From JAUHXS01 sp965213575 (GTDB taxonomy: Bacteria; Bacteroidota; Bacteroidia; Chitinophagales; JAUHXS01): DNA of 64,000 nucleotides. The notes under the pieces were generated by a model, which was not told the DNA's origin, ran no database searches, and saw only the letters and a program-made list of their open reading frames with translations. The position numbers were made by a program, and so were the translations under genes. The DNA is taken from positions 1-64,000 of the forward strand of contig CBDBZN010000020.1 of assembly GCA_965213575.1 (NCBI GenBank), written 5' to 3'. Positions 45,499-54,256 of this stretch are shown in pieces; position 1 is the stretch's first letter, and each line of letters begins with the position of its first letter.

Positions 45499-47337
45499 CT
45501 ACTCTACCGTTACCGACTTCGCTAAGTTCCTAGGCTGATCAACGTTACAATCTCTCATGACGGCTATATGATAAGCCAAAAGCTGCAATGGAATTACAGA
45601 TAAAAGCGGTGTTAAAGGCTCTTCTGTTTGAGGTATTCGAATAGTAAACTCCGCCAGGCTTTCTATATCCTTATCTCCATCAGAAACAATGGCAATAATC
45701 CGCCCGCCTCTTGATTTCACTTCTTGGATATTGCTAACGATCTTTTCATGTGCACTTTTATTAGTTGCCAACACTACTACCGGCATTTGCTCATCTATCA
45801 AAGCAATTGGGCCATGTTTCATCTCTGCAGCAGGATAACCTTCTGCATGTATATATGATATTTCCTTTAATTTCAAGGCTCCTTCGAGGGCTACCGGAAA
45901 GTTATATCCCCTTCCTAAATACAAGAAGTGTTCCGCATCTTTAAAGGCAGCAGCGATACTGCGAATATAGTCATCTGAAGCTAATGCCTTTTCTACTTTT
46001 TTAGGAATTACTTCCAATTCAGTTATTAATCTTTGAAAATATGATTCAGTAATTTCACCTTTGCTGCGTGCTAGAGACAACGCCATCAAAGTCAACACGG
46101 TTACTTGTGCCGTAAAAGCTTTGGTGGAAGCTACGCCAATCTCAGGGCCGGCATGCGTATAAGAACCCGCATGTGTAGCTCTTGCAATGGATGATCCTAC
46201 TACATTACAGACTCCTAACACAGTAGCGCCTTTTGACTTTGCTAATTCTATGGCAGCTAAAGTATCAGCCGTTTCGCCTGATTGAGAAACTGCAATGACA
46301 ATATCTTTTTCTGAAATAATAGGATTTCTATACCTGAATTCTGACGCATATTCAACTTCCACCGGTACTCTGGCCAAGTCTTCTAATAAATACTCTGCAA
46401 CTAAGCACGCATGCCACGATGTCCCGCAAGCAACCATAATGATACGGTTAGCATTTAATAGTTTTTGCTGATAGTCTTTCACTCCTCCTAGAGCAACTAT
46501 ATTTTTAGCTATATCTAATCTTCCGCGTAAGCTGTCTTTGATAGAATTAGGTTGTTCATTGATCTCTTTTAGCATAAAGTGGTCATAACCACCTTTCTCC
46601 AACATCTCTAGCTTGATCTCCAGCTCCTGTATATAAGGAGTTTTCTCTTTATTTTGGATCGTCTTAATACTGAGATTGCCTAATTTATCTACAATAGCAA
46701 TTTCTTCGTCATTTAGATAAACAACATTTTTAGTATGTTCGATAATAGGCGTTGCATCAGAGGCTAAATAAAATTCGCCCTCTCCTATTCCTATAACCAA
46801 AGGGCTCCCCTTCCGAGCTGCAATTAACTTATCCGGATTATCTTTAGACATAATAACGATTGCATATGCTCCAATTACTTCATTTAATGCAATCCGGACT
46901 GCTTCTTCAAGGCTATTATTTTCTTTAATATATATATGTTCGATGAGATTGACCAATACTTCTGTATCGGTATCAGAAACAAATTTATGCCCCCTTGCTT
47001 CAAGCTCTTTTTTAAGAGAGCTGTAGTTTTCTATGATGCCATTATGAATAATGGTTAATTTGTCACCCTCCGAGGTATGAGGATGTGCGTTTACATCATT
47101 AGGCACGCCATGAGTAGCCCATCTGGTATGCCCTATACCAATTGTTCCTCTGACATTCTTGTTTTTAGCAAACTCCCTTAAATCGCTTACTTTACCTGCA
47201 CATTTAAATACCTTTACATTCCCATCTAGCAAGGCAATACCTGCACTATCATACCCTCTATATTCTAGCCTTTCTAATCCTTTAAGTAATAAAGGATAAG
47301 CTTCTTTATTACCAATGTAAGCTACGATTCCACACAT
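45499..47337 (-). CDS. glmS: Glutamine--fructose-6-phosphate aminotransferase (isomerizing)
   Basis: Makes glucosamine-6-phosphate, the first step to UDP-GlcNAc. The N-terminal glutaminase begins MCGIVAYIG, with catalytic Cys2, and has GHTRWATHG and ENYSSLK. Two SIS domains follow (CGTSWHACLVAEYLL, SQSGETADTLAA, then LGRGYNFPVALEGALKLKEI). The end DQPRNLAKSVTVE is the family C terminus. Length 612 is normal. No ribozyme or riboswitch is seen upstream. DUF4270 and glycogen synthase genes precede it on the same strand. Confidence 0.97.
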   Translation of the reverse strand: MCGIVAYIGNKEAYPLLLKGLERLEYRGYDSAGIALLDGNVKVFKCAGKVSDLREFAKNKNVRGTIGIGHTRWATHGVPNDVNAHPHTSEGDKLTIIHNGIIENYSSLKKELEARGHKFVSDTDTEVLVNLIEHIYIKENNSLEEAVRIALNEVIGAYAIVIMSKDNPDKLIAARKGSPLVIGIGEGEFYLASDATPIIEHTKNVVYLNDEEIAIVDKLGNLSIKTIQNKEKTPYIQELEIKLEMLEKGGYDHFMLKEINEQPNSIKDSLRGRLDIAKNIVALGGVKDYQQKLLNANRIIMVACGTSWHACLVAEYLLEDLARVPVEVEYASEFRYRNPIISEKDIVIAVSQSGETADTLAAIELAKSKGATVLGVCNVVGSSIARATHAGSYTHAGPEIGVASTKAFTAQVTVLTLMALSLARSKGEITESYFQRLITELEVIPKKVEKALASDDYIRSIAAAFKDAEHFLYLGRGYNFPVALEGALKLKEISYIHAEGYPAAEMKHGPIALIDEQMPVVVLATNKSAHEKIVSNIQEVKSRGGRIIAIVSDGDKDIESLAEFTIRIPQTEEPLTPLLSVIPLQLLAYHIAVMRDCNVDQPRNLAKSVTVE

Positions 47338-47355
47338 AACTTTTTTTTATAAGCG

Positions 47356-48714
47356 CTATAAATCCGCTTGTGTATAAATTAATTTAAATTCAATATTTGA
47401 CCTACTATGAGTTCCGCCACCTAAAACTACTTTATCAGCAATTAACGCACTGGGAGCGGACAAAAGATAAAGCCCATTGTCTGCTACTTCATTATTGATG
47501 ACTTGTTGAACATGGCGAGCTATATTAAATTCGTAGTGAGCTACTAATTCACCTTCATTATTTATTTCTAAAGATTTAAATCCTCCATAATGATCTGCGC
47601 CTTCAAAAATATCCGGTAAAGAAAAATCATTTGATCCATCATCAGCTACTTTTATTAAGATCATTTCATCAGGAGGAGTTAGTGTAGTATCTTGACCTAA
47701 AGGAAAAACCTGCGTAAAAGATACCGCTGCTTTATTTATTAAAACATCTCCTAACATTGATAGGTCAGGCAATTCTATAAAACCCTTTGTCCCCTGCATA
47801 GAAGTAATAAAAACGAGGCTGTCACCATCCGTTGAAAGATCACCAATAAATTGGCCGGATAAAGAATTAGTGTAATCGTGCTGATATTGATTAAATGTGA
47901 TGGAGTTTGAAGTAATTACAAAATCTACTTGCTGAGATTGCCCATCATTTGTATAAAATAATGTAATTTTTGAGCCGGAGGATTCTAAATTTAAGTATAA
48001 TATGCTTCCTTTGGCCTCATCTTGAGTAAAAGCAGCTGTTTTAAAATTGGTATTATTATTATCATCAGAGAAAAGCATTGCCGCTATTTTAATGCCTTTA
48101 AAGAATGTAAGAAATGCATCAGTGTTAGCTAAATTACTACCGCCTGATTCATCCAGTAAATCATTACCGAATTTATTACTAAGCCTAATGGCGATAGTAT
48201 CATCTTCATTAGCAGGAATAACTTGCCGGCCACCTAAACCTAAACTTTTAACAGCTAAGGAGCGGTTGGAATAATACGCTTCTCCATCCACTAGATCTTC
48301 ATCCAATTCATGTACCAAAATATTTAACGGACTACTAATATTACCATATTCTCCTATTCTATTTAAGTATAAAACTACTGAATCTAATTGTGGGTTTGAG
48401 CCAAAATTAATTGCGCTGGATGCCAATAGCACTTGAGCATAGATAGCTGCTTCAGATTTGCCAAAAACGGGATCTTCAATTACGCCTAATAAACTATAAT
48501 CGAGATTAGTTGTTTTTACAGAATCTTCTCTTACAGTGTAACTGTTTAAGGTAAAAGAGTCGAGGATGCTTAATTGCAGTCCGTCTTGATTGGGCAATAG
48601 TGCTTCATCAGGTGTGACCGGCTTTCTACAGCAAATTGTTAAGCATACTAAGGAAAATAAAAAAATAAATTTAACAGCTTTTTCCGGCATATCTATTTGC
48701 TCATAATTTAGCAT
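47356..48714 (-). CDS. DUF4270 domain lipoprotein
   Basis: A 452-residue protein of the DUF4270 family, found in Bacteroidota next to glmS and a starch synthase gene, as here. The signal peptide (VKFIFLFSLVCLTICC) has a lipobox cysteine near residue 29 from the first ATG. A second ATG at 48690 would give a shorter, more typical lipoprotein signal. Family proteins are exported and of unknown function. The rest is strand-rich with no recognised catalytic motif. Confidence 0.85.
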   Translation of the reverse strand: MLNYEQIDMPEKAVKFIFLFSLVCLTICCRKPVTPDEALLPNQDGLQLSILDSFTLNSYTVREDSVKTTNLDYSLLGVIEDPVFGKSEAAIYAQVLLASSAINFGSNPQLDSVVLYLNRIGEYGNISSPLNILVHELDEDLVDGEAYYSNRSLAVKSLGLGGRQVIPANEDDTIAIRLSNKFGNDLLDESGGSNLANTDAFLTFFKGIKIAAMLFSDDNNNTNFKTAAFTQDEAKGSILYLNLESSGSKITLFYTNDGQSQQVDFVITSNSITFNQYQHDYTNSLSGQFIGDLSTDGDSLVFITSMQGTKGFIELPDLSMLGDVLINKAAVSFTQVFPLGQDTTLTPPDEMILIKVADDGSNDFSLPDIFEGADHYGGFKSLEINNEGELVAHYEFNIARHVQQVINNEVADNGLYLLSAPSALIADKVVLGGGTHSRSNIEFKLIYTQADL

Positions 48715-48757
48715 CTAGTTCTTATACGAGACTAATGAATAAAGTATCAACAACAAG

Positions 48758-49570
48758 TTAAGATGCTAAAGAATTGTACAGCTGTGTGTAAGATAGGAAC
48801 TTATCTTCTTCTTCACTATTATGTTTTACCACCGGCATAGTAGCTTTTTCTACCACACCCTCCATGTCTTTAGAAATTTCTTCACCTGCTACAATAGCGT
48901 CTGAATAATTAATAGCTCCTTGATTAATATTTACAAACGATGCTTCTTTAAAAATAGCGAGTTCTTTCGGCTTTACGCTTCCATTTAAAGTAGCCATTTT
49001 CTCCAATCCATCATTTAATTGATTAAAAATATTCTCTTTATACACTGAATATACAATTTTAGCATCTTTAAAAACCGGCTCATCTTTATACGCTTTTTTA
49101 ACATACACCGGTATTAAACCGGTCATCCAACCGTGACAGTGAATAATATCAGGGGCCCAGCCAAACTTCTTAACTATTTCCATTGCACCTTTACAAAAGA
49201 AAGCCATACGTTCTGCATTATCTTTGTAAAAAGTTTTCTTTTTAGCATCAAAAATATCTCCATTTCTTTTAAACAGATCCTCATTATCTAAAAAATAAAC
49301 TTGCATTCTAGTTCCCGGCAATGAACCTACTTTAATTACTAATGGATAATCATCTTCCCCGACACTAATATTGATACCAGATAATCGTACTACTTCATGG
49401 AGCCGGTGCCTTCTTTCATTAATGTTTCCGAACCGGGGCATCAATACTCTAATATCCATGCCATCTTCTTGTATGTATTGTGATAATTGCCTGGTGATAT
49501 CGCTGATATCAGTATGCCCTAGATAGGGTTTCATCTCTTGGGTAATGATTAAAACTCTTTTCTTTTCCAT
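48758..49570 (-). CDS. Glycogen/starch synthase, catalytic N-terminal domain only
   Basis: A 270-residue protein matching the GT5 N-terminal domain of glycogen synthase (RVLIITQEMKPYLGHTDISD, RVLMPRFGNI, PDIIHCHGWMTGLIP). Full-length enzymes have about 480 residues and a second GT1-type domain with donor-site motifs; that half is absent. The normal KTGG-like start motif is replaced by a divergent EMKPYLG. Single-domain forms are common in Bacteroidota at this location. Whether it is catalytic or regulatory is unclear. It is followed by the DUF4270 gene. Confidence 0.82.
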   Translation of the reverse strand: MEKKRVLIITQEMKPYLGHTDISDITRQLSQYIQEDGMDIRVLMPRFGNINERRHRLHEVVRLSGINISVGEDDYPLVIKVGSLPGTRMQVYFLDNEDLFKRNGDIFDAKKKTFYKDNAERMAFFCKGAMEIVKKFGWAPDIIHCHGWMTGLIPVYVKKAYKDEPVFKDAKIVYSVYKENIFNQLNDGLEKMATLNGSVKPKELAIFKEASFVNINQGAINYSDAIVAGEEISKDMEGVVEKATMPVVKHNSEEEDKFLSYTQLYNSLAS

Positions 49571-49673
49571 AAATAAAAATTGTCAGGAATAAATTGATTT
49601 GGGAACGCAAAGGTACGGAAAAAATCTCATATTTTTATGCCTATTTATCAATGACGTTATTAACTTATAGATT

Positions 49674-50531
49674 TTGATTATTTTTAAAAAGAAAAAGGAT
49701 TTAAAAAATTATTTAAATGGCTATACTCAACAATCTATTGGGTTTTGCCCTACCATGGGTGCACTGCATGCCGGCCATATTTCTCTGATTCGACAATCTA
49801 AAATTCATAATGACTTAACCGTTTGTAGCATATTTGTCAACCCGACTCAGTTCACTGATCCGAAAGATTATGAAAAGTATCCGACAACTATTGAAAATGA
49901 TATACTTCTGCTAAACAATGTCGAAACAGATATTCTTTTCTTGCCTTCTAAAGAAGAAATATATCCAGCATCATCATCCAACGCTACCCCAAATTTTGAT
50001 TTCGGAAATTTAGATAAAGTATTAGAAGGAAAATATAGGCCGGGCCATTTTAACGGTGTTGCACAAATCGTAAGCATTTTATTAAATATTGTGAATCCTG
50101 ATAGGCTATATTTAGGTCAAAAAGATTACCAACAATATCTTATTATACAAGAGCTCATCAGGCAGCTTGGCCTACTAGCTAAAATCACTTTAGTCCCCAT
50201 TGCCAGAGAAAAAAATGGTTTGGCTATGAGCTCTAGAAATAAACGATTAACGACTAAGCAAAAAGCAGAAGCAGCTAAAATATATACTGTATTAAAAAAA
50301 CTGCACAATTCTAAAAATGCTTCTTTAAAAGAATTAAAGGAATGGGCTAAAAAAGAATTACAAAGCATTCCCAATGCTTCTTTAGAATACTTTGAATTTT
50401 CAGATCCTCATACGCTGGAAAGTGTTGACCAAAAAAATGGAAAAGATATCTTGGCTTCAACAGCGGTATATATTGATGCTGTTAGATTAATTGATAATAT
50501 TATTCTAACAGCATCAACTCAAATCCAATAA
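49674..50531 (+). CDS. panC: Pantothenate synthetase
   Basis: Joins pantoate and beta-alanine using ATP. Motifs: GFCPTMGALHAGHISLI (HxGH nucleotidyl-transfer site), SIFVNPTQF, RPGHFNGVAQIV, LGQKDYQQ and AMSSRN. Length 285 is normal. An in-frame stop at 49668-49670 rules out an earlier start, so the start is TTG at 49674 (or ATT at 49671). The N terminus MIIFKKKKDLKNYL fits the family. panD follows 43 bases later. Confidence 0.95.
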   Translation: MIIFKKKKDLKNYLNGYTQQSIGFCPTMGALHAGHISLIRQSKIHNDLTVCSIFVNPTQFTDPKDYEKYPTTIENDILLLNNVETDILFLPSKEEIYPASSSNATPNFDFGNLDKVLEGKYRPGHFNGVAQIVSILLNIVNPDRLYLGQKDYQQYLIIQELIRQLGLLAKITLVPIAREKNGLAMSSRNKRLTTKQKAEAAKIYTVLKKLHNSKNASLKELKEWAKKELQSIPNASLEYFEFSDPHTLESVDQKNGKDILASTAVYIDAVRLIDNIILTASTQIQ

Positions 50532-50574
50532 ACATCTATAAAAATTCACAGGTGTTTCTTAACTTTGTAATCCA

Positions 50575-50922
50575 ATGCTTATCGAGGTATTAAAATCTAA
50601 AATCCACAAAGTAGTCGTTACACAGGCTGACCTAAATTATGTAGGCAGTATTGGTATTGATGAAGATTTAATTGAAGCAGCCAATCTTATCGTAAATGAA
50701 AAAGTTCAAGTGCTGAATATCAATAATGGCGAGCGGCTGGAAACTTATGTTATTAAAGAAAAGAGAGGGTCAGGTATCATTTGCATGAATGGCCCTGCAG
50801 CCAGAAAAGCTTTAGTTGGCGATACAGTTATTATTATATCTTATGCTCAAATGGATTTTGAAGAAGCGAAGCAGTTTCAACCTACTGTAATTTTTCCTAA
50901 CCTCAATAATTCAATAGAATAA
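50575..50922 (+). CDS. panD: Aspartate 1-decarboxylase proenzyme
   Basis: Makes beta-alanine for pantothenate. At 115 residues it has the family's size. The self-cleavage site is the Gly-Ser of YVGSIGIDEDL (serine becomes the pyruvoyl group). ERLETYVIKEKRGSGIICMNG and GDTVIIISYAQM are conserved. With panC it forms an operon, supplying the two pantothenate steps together. Confidence 0.96.
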   Translation: MLIEVLKSKIHKVVVTQADLNYVGSIGIDEDLIEAANLIVNEKVQVLNINNGERLETYVIKEKRGSGIICMNGPAARKALVGDTVIIISYAQMDFEEAKQFQPTVIFPNLNNSIE

Positions 50923-51003
50923 ATAATTATTGTAACTGTTGTTGTACAGGCAAATAGTATCTTCTATTTAAATAGTTAGATACAAAATATCTAAATTGTA
51001 CAA

Positions 51004-52011
51004 ATGAAAAAACATTTGTTAAATGCTTTTAAGTTCATCTTTTTCCTGTCGGTGGGCATATTTTTGCTATGGTGGGTCATGAAGGACTATGACATAAAGG
51101 ATATGTGGCAAAAAATACGTGCCGCTAATTATTTTTGGGTAGGGCTCTCCCTGATGTTTGCTATATTGAGCCATATAAGCCGTGCAATTAGATGGAAAGT
51201 TTTAATTAATTCTATGGGCTATAACGCTCGGACCACCACCTCGTTTATTTGTGTAATGGTTGGTTATTTATCTAATTTGGCTTTTCCAAGAATGGGAGAA
51301 GTCTTAAGGTGCGGCATACTAAGCAAATATGAGAATGTCCCTGTTAATAAAGTCTTGGGTACGGTAGTCACCGAACGAATGGTTGATGTATTAGCTTTAC
51401 TAATGTTATTTATCGTTACTTTCTTTATTGAAGCTGATCTTATCTTAAATTTTATAGAATCAAAAAAACATCTTACGGGTCTATTCAATCTTTTTAATCT
51501 CATCATATTTGCAGTTGTTATAATAGCAATTTATGCATTTTATAAAATCAGCAAAAAATATGTTTCTAATACAGCTTTATATATGAAAATTATGGGATTA
51601 ATGAGTGGCTTTAAAGAAGGTATGAAATCCGTATTACATATGGAAAAAAAATGGTTGTTTATAGCTCATTCTATATTTATTTGGATGATGTATTTTGGGA
51701 TGACCTACATTTGTTTTCGAGCACTTCCCTTTACCTCTTCCTTAGGTGTGGGTGCCGGAATTACTACATTGACACTAGGGAGTATTGGCATGGCTGCGCC
51801 GGTGCAAGGGGGTATTGGCACTTACCATCTTTCTATCCAAAAAGCAATGATGTCATTTGGGATCAGTGGTGAGAATGGACTGGTATATGCCTGGTTGATT
51901 TTTATTTTTCAAACTTTGTTAGTTATCCTATTAGGAGCATTGTGTTTTATAGCATTATCATTTGTTAAAAGGAAAAGTTTACAAAATGGATCATCAAACC
52001 CTGTTCGCTAA
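51004..52011 (+). CDS. LPG-synthase-TM-like membrane protein (UPF0104)
   Basis: A 335-residue polytopic protein with about eight membrane segments. It carries conserved signatures of the lysylphosphatidylglycerol-synthase transmembrane family (SRAIRWKVLI, FPRMGEVLRCGIL, VTERMVDVLALL, APVQGGIGTYHL). Only the membrane part is present; there is no aminoacyl-transfer domain. Family members of this kind are flippase-like and their cargo here is unknown. It follows panD and overlaps the end region of rfaE2 only if that gene begins upstream of its chosen start. Confidence 0.85.
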   Translation: MKKHLLNAFKFIFFLSVGIFLLWWVMKDYDIKDMWQKIRAANYFWVGLSLMFAILSHISRAIRWKVLINSMGYNARTTTSFICVMVGYLSNLAFPRMGEVLRCGILSKYENVPVNKVLGTVVTERMVDVLALLMLFIVTFFIEADLILNFIESKKHLTGLFNLFNLIIFAVVIIAIYAFYKISKKYVSNTALYMKIMGLMSGFKEGMKSVLHMEKKWLFIAHSIFIWMMYFGMTYICFRALPFTSSLGVGAGITTLTLGSIGMAAPVQGGIGTYHLSIQKAMMSFGISGENGLVYAWLIFIFQTLLVILLGALCFIALSFVKRKSLQNGSSNPVR

Positions 52012-52477
52012 CAAGATCATCCCTTATTCAACTTTGAAATTTACCATAGCTCAATGGCGGCTTAAAGAAGAAAAAATAGTTTTTACCAACGGGTGTTTTG
52101 ATATCCTTCATGCCGGCCACATTCAGCTTCTGGCAAAAGCAGCTTCATTAGGCACTAAATTAATTATTGGGTTAAATTCAGATGCATCCATAATGCGCTT
52201 AAAAGGAGCTAATCGTCCTATTAACAACTTGAATGACCGTGAAAGAGTGCTTTCTGCTATCCATTGTATAGATGCTATTATAACTTTTGAAGAAGATACG
52301 CCCCTCAACCTAATCAAAAAAATAAAACCGGATATTTTGGTAAAAGGTGGCGACTATAAAGCAGAAGAAATTGTAGGCAGTAAAGAAGTAAGACAAGCCG
52401 GAGGAAAAGTTGTTATCATACCATTAGTAGAAGGAAAATCTACTACTAATATAGCTAACGCGCTTAAAGGTAAGTGA
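51986..52477 (+). CDS. rfaE2: D-glycero-beta-D-manno-heptose 1-phosphate adenylyltransferase-like nucleotidyltransferase
   Basis: A 163-residue cytidylyltransferase-fold protein equal to the C-terminal half of HldE. The ATG at 51986 overlaps the membrane protein's stop region by 26 bases; an earlier start at 51962 is possible. Motifs: FTNGCFDILHAGHIQLL (HxGH), KGANRPINNLNDRERVLSAI, and DILVKGGDYKAEEIVGS. It activates heptose phosphate for lipopolysaccharide core synthesis. The kinase half is not in the window. Confidence 0.9.
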   Translation: MDHQTLFANKIIPYSTLKFTIAQWRLKEEKIVFTNGCFDILHAGHIQLLAKAASLGTKLIIGLNSDASIMRLKGANRPINNLNDRERVLSAIHCIDAIITFEEDTPLNLIKKIKPDILVKGGDYKAEEIVGSKEVRQAGGKVVIIPLVEGKSTTNIANALKGK

Positions 52478-52581
52478 TTAATACCCTTTTGAATTGTAGT
52501 TTCAACTTTATCCCATTATAATCTTTGGTCTAGTAGAGATTTTAATTTAAATTTACAACCCTTCACTAAAATAGCATAAGT

Positions 52582-53721
52582 ATGAATTTTGATTTATCTG
52601 AGGAGCATTTAATGATCCAAAAAGCTGCTAGAGACTTTGCAGAAAACGAGATATTACCGACCGTTCTAGAAAGAGACGAGAAACAACAGTTTCCTACGGA
52701 AGAAGTTAAAAAAATGGGTGAACTTGGATTTTTAGGCATGATGGTAGATCCCAAATATGGAGGTGGCGGCATGGATACCATTTCTTATGTATTAGCTATG
52801 GAAGAAATATCTAAAGTAGATGCAGCATGTTCTGTGATAATGTCGGTTAATAATTCATTGGTATGCTGGGGAATCGAGACATACGGAAATGAAGATCAAA
52901 AACAAAAATATTTAAAACCGTTAGCAACCGGTGAAAAGATCGGAGCTTTCTGTTTATCAGAACCTGAAGCCGGTTCTGACGCTACTTCACAAAGAACTAT
53001 CGCAGAAGACAAAGGAGATTATTATCTATTAAACGGAACAAAAAATTGGATCACGAACGGCGGCTCTGCATCGTATTATTTAGTCATTGCGCAAACAGAT
53101 GTAGAGAAAAAACATAGGGGAATTAACGCATTTATTGTTGAAAAAGCATGGGATGGCGTAACAGTAGGGCCTAAAGAAAATAAGTTGGGCATCAGAAGCT
53201 CAGACACGCATTCTATCATGTTTTCTGATGTAAAAGTGCCGAAAGAAAATCGAATTGGAGAAGACGGTTTTGGATTTAAATTTGCCATGAAAACTTTGTC
53301 CGGCGGCAGAATCGGGATTGCTTCTCAAGCACTTGGTATTGCTTCAGGTGCTTTTGAAAGAGCATTAGCTTATTCTAAAGAAAGAAAAGCCTTTGGAACG
53401 GAGATTGCCAATCATCAAGCTATCCAATTTAAATTAGCTGATATGTCTACAGAGATCGATGCAGCTCGCTTATTGTGCTTAAAAGCAGCGTGGCATAAAG
53501 ACAACAAAATGAATTATGACCTCTCAGGCTCTATGGCAAAATTATTCGCATCTGAAACAGCGATGAAAACAACAGTAGAAGCTGTCCAGATACATGGGGG
53601 ATATGGATTTGTTAAAGAATATCATGTAGAGCGAATGATGCGAGATGCTAAGATCACTCAAATTTATGAAGGCACCTCAGAGATCCAACGGATAGTTATT
53701 TCCAGAAGTATTTTAAACTAA
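52582..53721 (+). CDS. Acyl-CoA dehydrogenase
   Basis: FAD enzyme of 379 residues, of the short-chain/butyryl-CoA dehydrogenase type. Motifs: CLSEPEAGSDA (FAD and substrate), NWITNGGSASYYLVIAQT, SGGRIGIASQALGIA, QIHGGYGFVKEYHVERMMRD, and the catalytic glutamate in QIYEGTSEIQRIV. It forms the alpha,beta double bond in fatty-acid or branched-chain breakdown. It lies one base from a small conserved gene and then the mutase subunit. Confidence 0.94.
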   Translation: MNFDLSEEHLMIQKAARDFAENEILPTVLERDEKQQFPTEEVKKMGELGFLGMMVDPKYGGGGMDTISYVLAMEEISKVDAACSVIMSVNNSLVCWGIETYGNEDQKQKYLKPLATGEKIGAFCLSEPEAGSDATSQRTIAEDKGDYYLLNGTKNWITNGGSASYYLVIAQTDVEKKHRGINAFIVEKAWDGVTVGPKENKLGIRSSDTHSIMFSDVKVPKENRIGEDGFGFKFAMKTLSGGRIGIASQALGIASGAFERALAYSKERKAFGTEIANHQAIQFKLADMSTEIDAARLLCLKAAWHKDNKMNYDLSGSMAKLFASETAMKTTVEAVQIHGGYGFVKEYHVERMMRDAKITQIYEGTSEIQRIVISRSILN

Positions 53722-53725
53722 TTTG

Positions 53726-54250
53726 ATGGACACAGTTTTAGAGATCATCAAATATACTTTCCCTTCCTTGATAGTATTTTTTGCGAGTTATTATACGCTA
53801 AAGTCGTTACTTAAAACAGAAAATAGCAAAGCTCAATTCGAATATAAGCTGGAAAAGCAGAGAGTTACCTTACCTATTAGGCTACAGGCTTATGAGCGAA
53901 TGACTTTATTACTGGAACGCCTCACCTTAGCTAATCTTATTAATAGAGTCCGCACGCCTAATATGAGTGCGCGTACCTTACAAATTGCTTTACTACAGAA
54001 TATTCGAATGGAATTTGATCATAATGTAGCTCAGCAAATATATGTATCTGCAGAAGCATGGATGCACATCATCGCTGCTAAAGAACAAACTTTGAGTATC
54101 ATCAACAGAATTTCTGCCAGCTTACCTCCCCAAGCAAACAGCATCGATTTTAGCAAAAGGCTTTTGCAATACTTTGGAGAAAATGAGGAACCAATCCCTA
54201 CTGATAAGCCACTGCAATTCTTAAAAGAAGAGGTAACTAAAATCTTTTAG
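53726..54250 (+). CDS. Membrane-anchored conserved protein, likely DUF7935 family
   Basis: A 174-residue protein from the ATG at 53726; a TTG one codon before is possible. One membrane helix (about 9-27) is followed by a long helical cytoplasmic part (KAQFEYKLEKQRVTLPIRLQAYERMTLLLER shown in two pieces: KAQFEYKLEKQ, then PIRLQAYERMTLLLERL). I believe similar proteins occur across Bacteroidota next to methylmalonyl-CoA mutase genes, but I could not check the family name. Function unknown. It lies between the acyl-CoA dehydrogenase and the mutase genes, spaced as an operon. Confidence 0.6.
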   Translation: MDTVLEIIKYTFPSLIVFFASYYTLKSLLKTENSKAQFEYKLEKQRVTLPIRLQAYERMTLLLERLTLANLINRVRTPNMSARTLQIALLQNIRMEFDHNVAQQIYVSAEAWMHIIAAKEQTLSIINRISASLPPQANSIDFSKRLLQYFGENEEPIPTDKPLQFLKEEVTKIF

Positions 54251-54256
54251 TTCATT

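Noticed and set aside
39205..48620. Further REP half-sites (CATCAGGTGT-like) in murE, ftsI and DUF4270 genes
   Set aside because: Each is a lone half-site inside a conserved coding region without the inverted arm, so they are chance matches.
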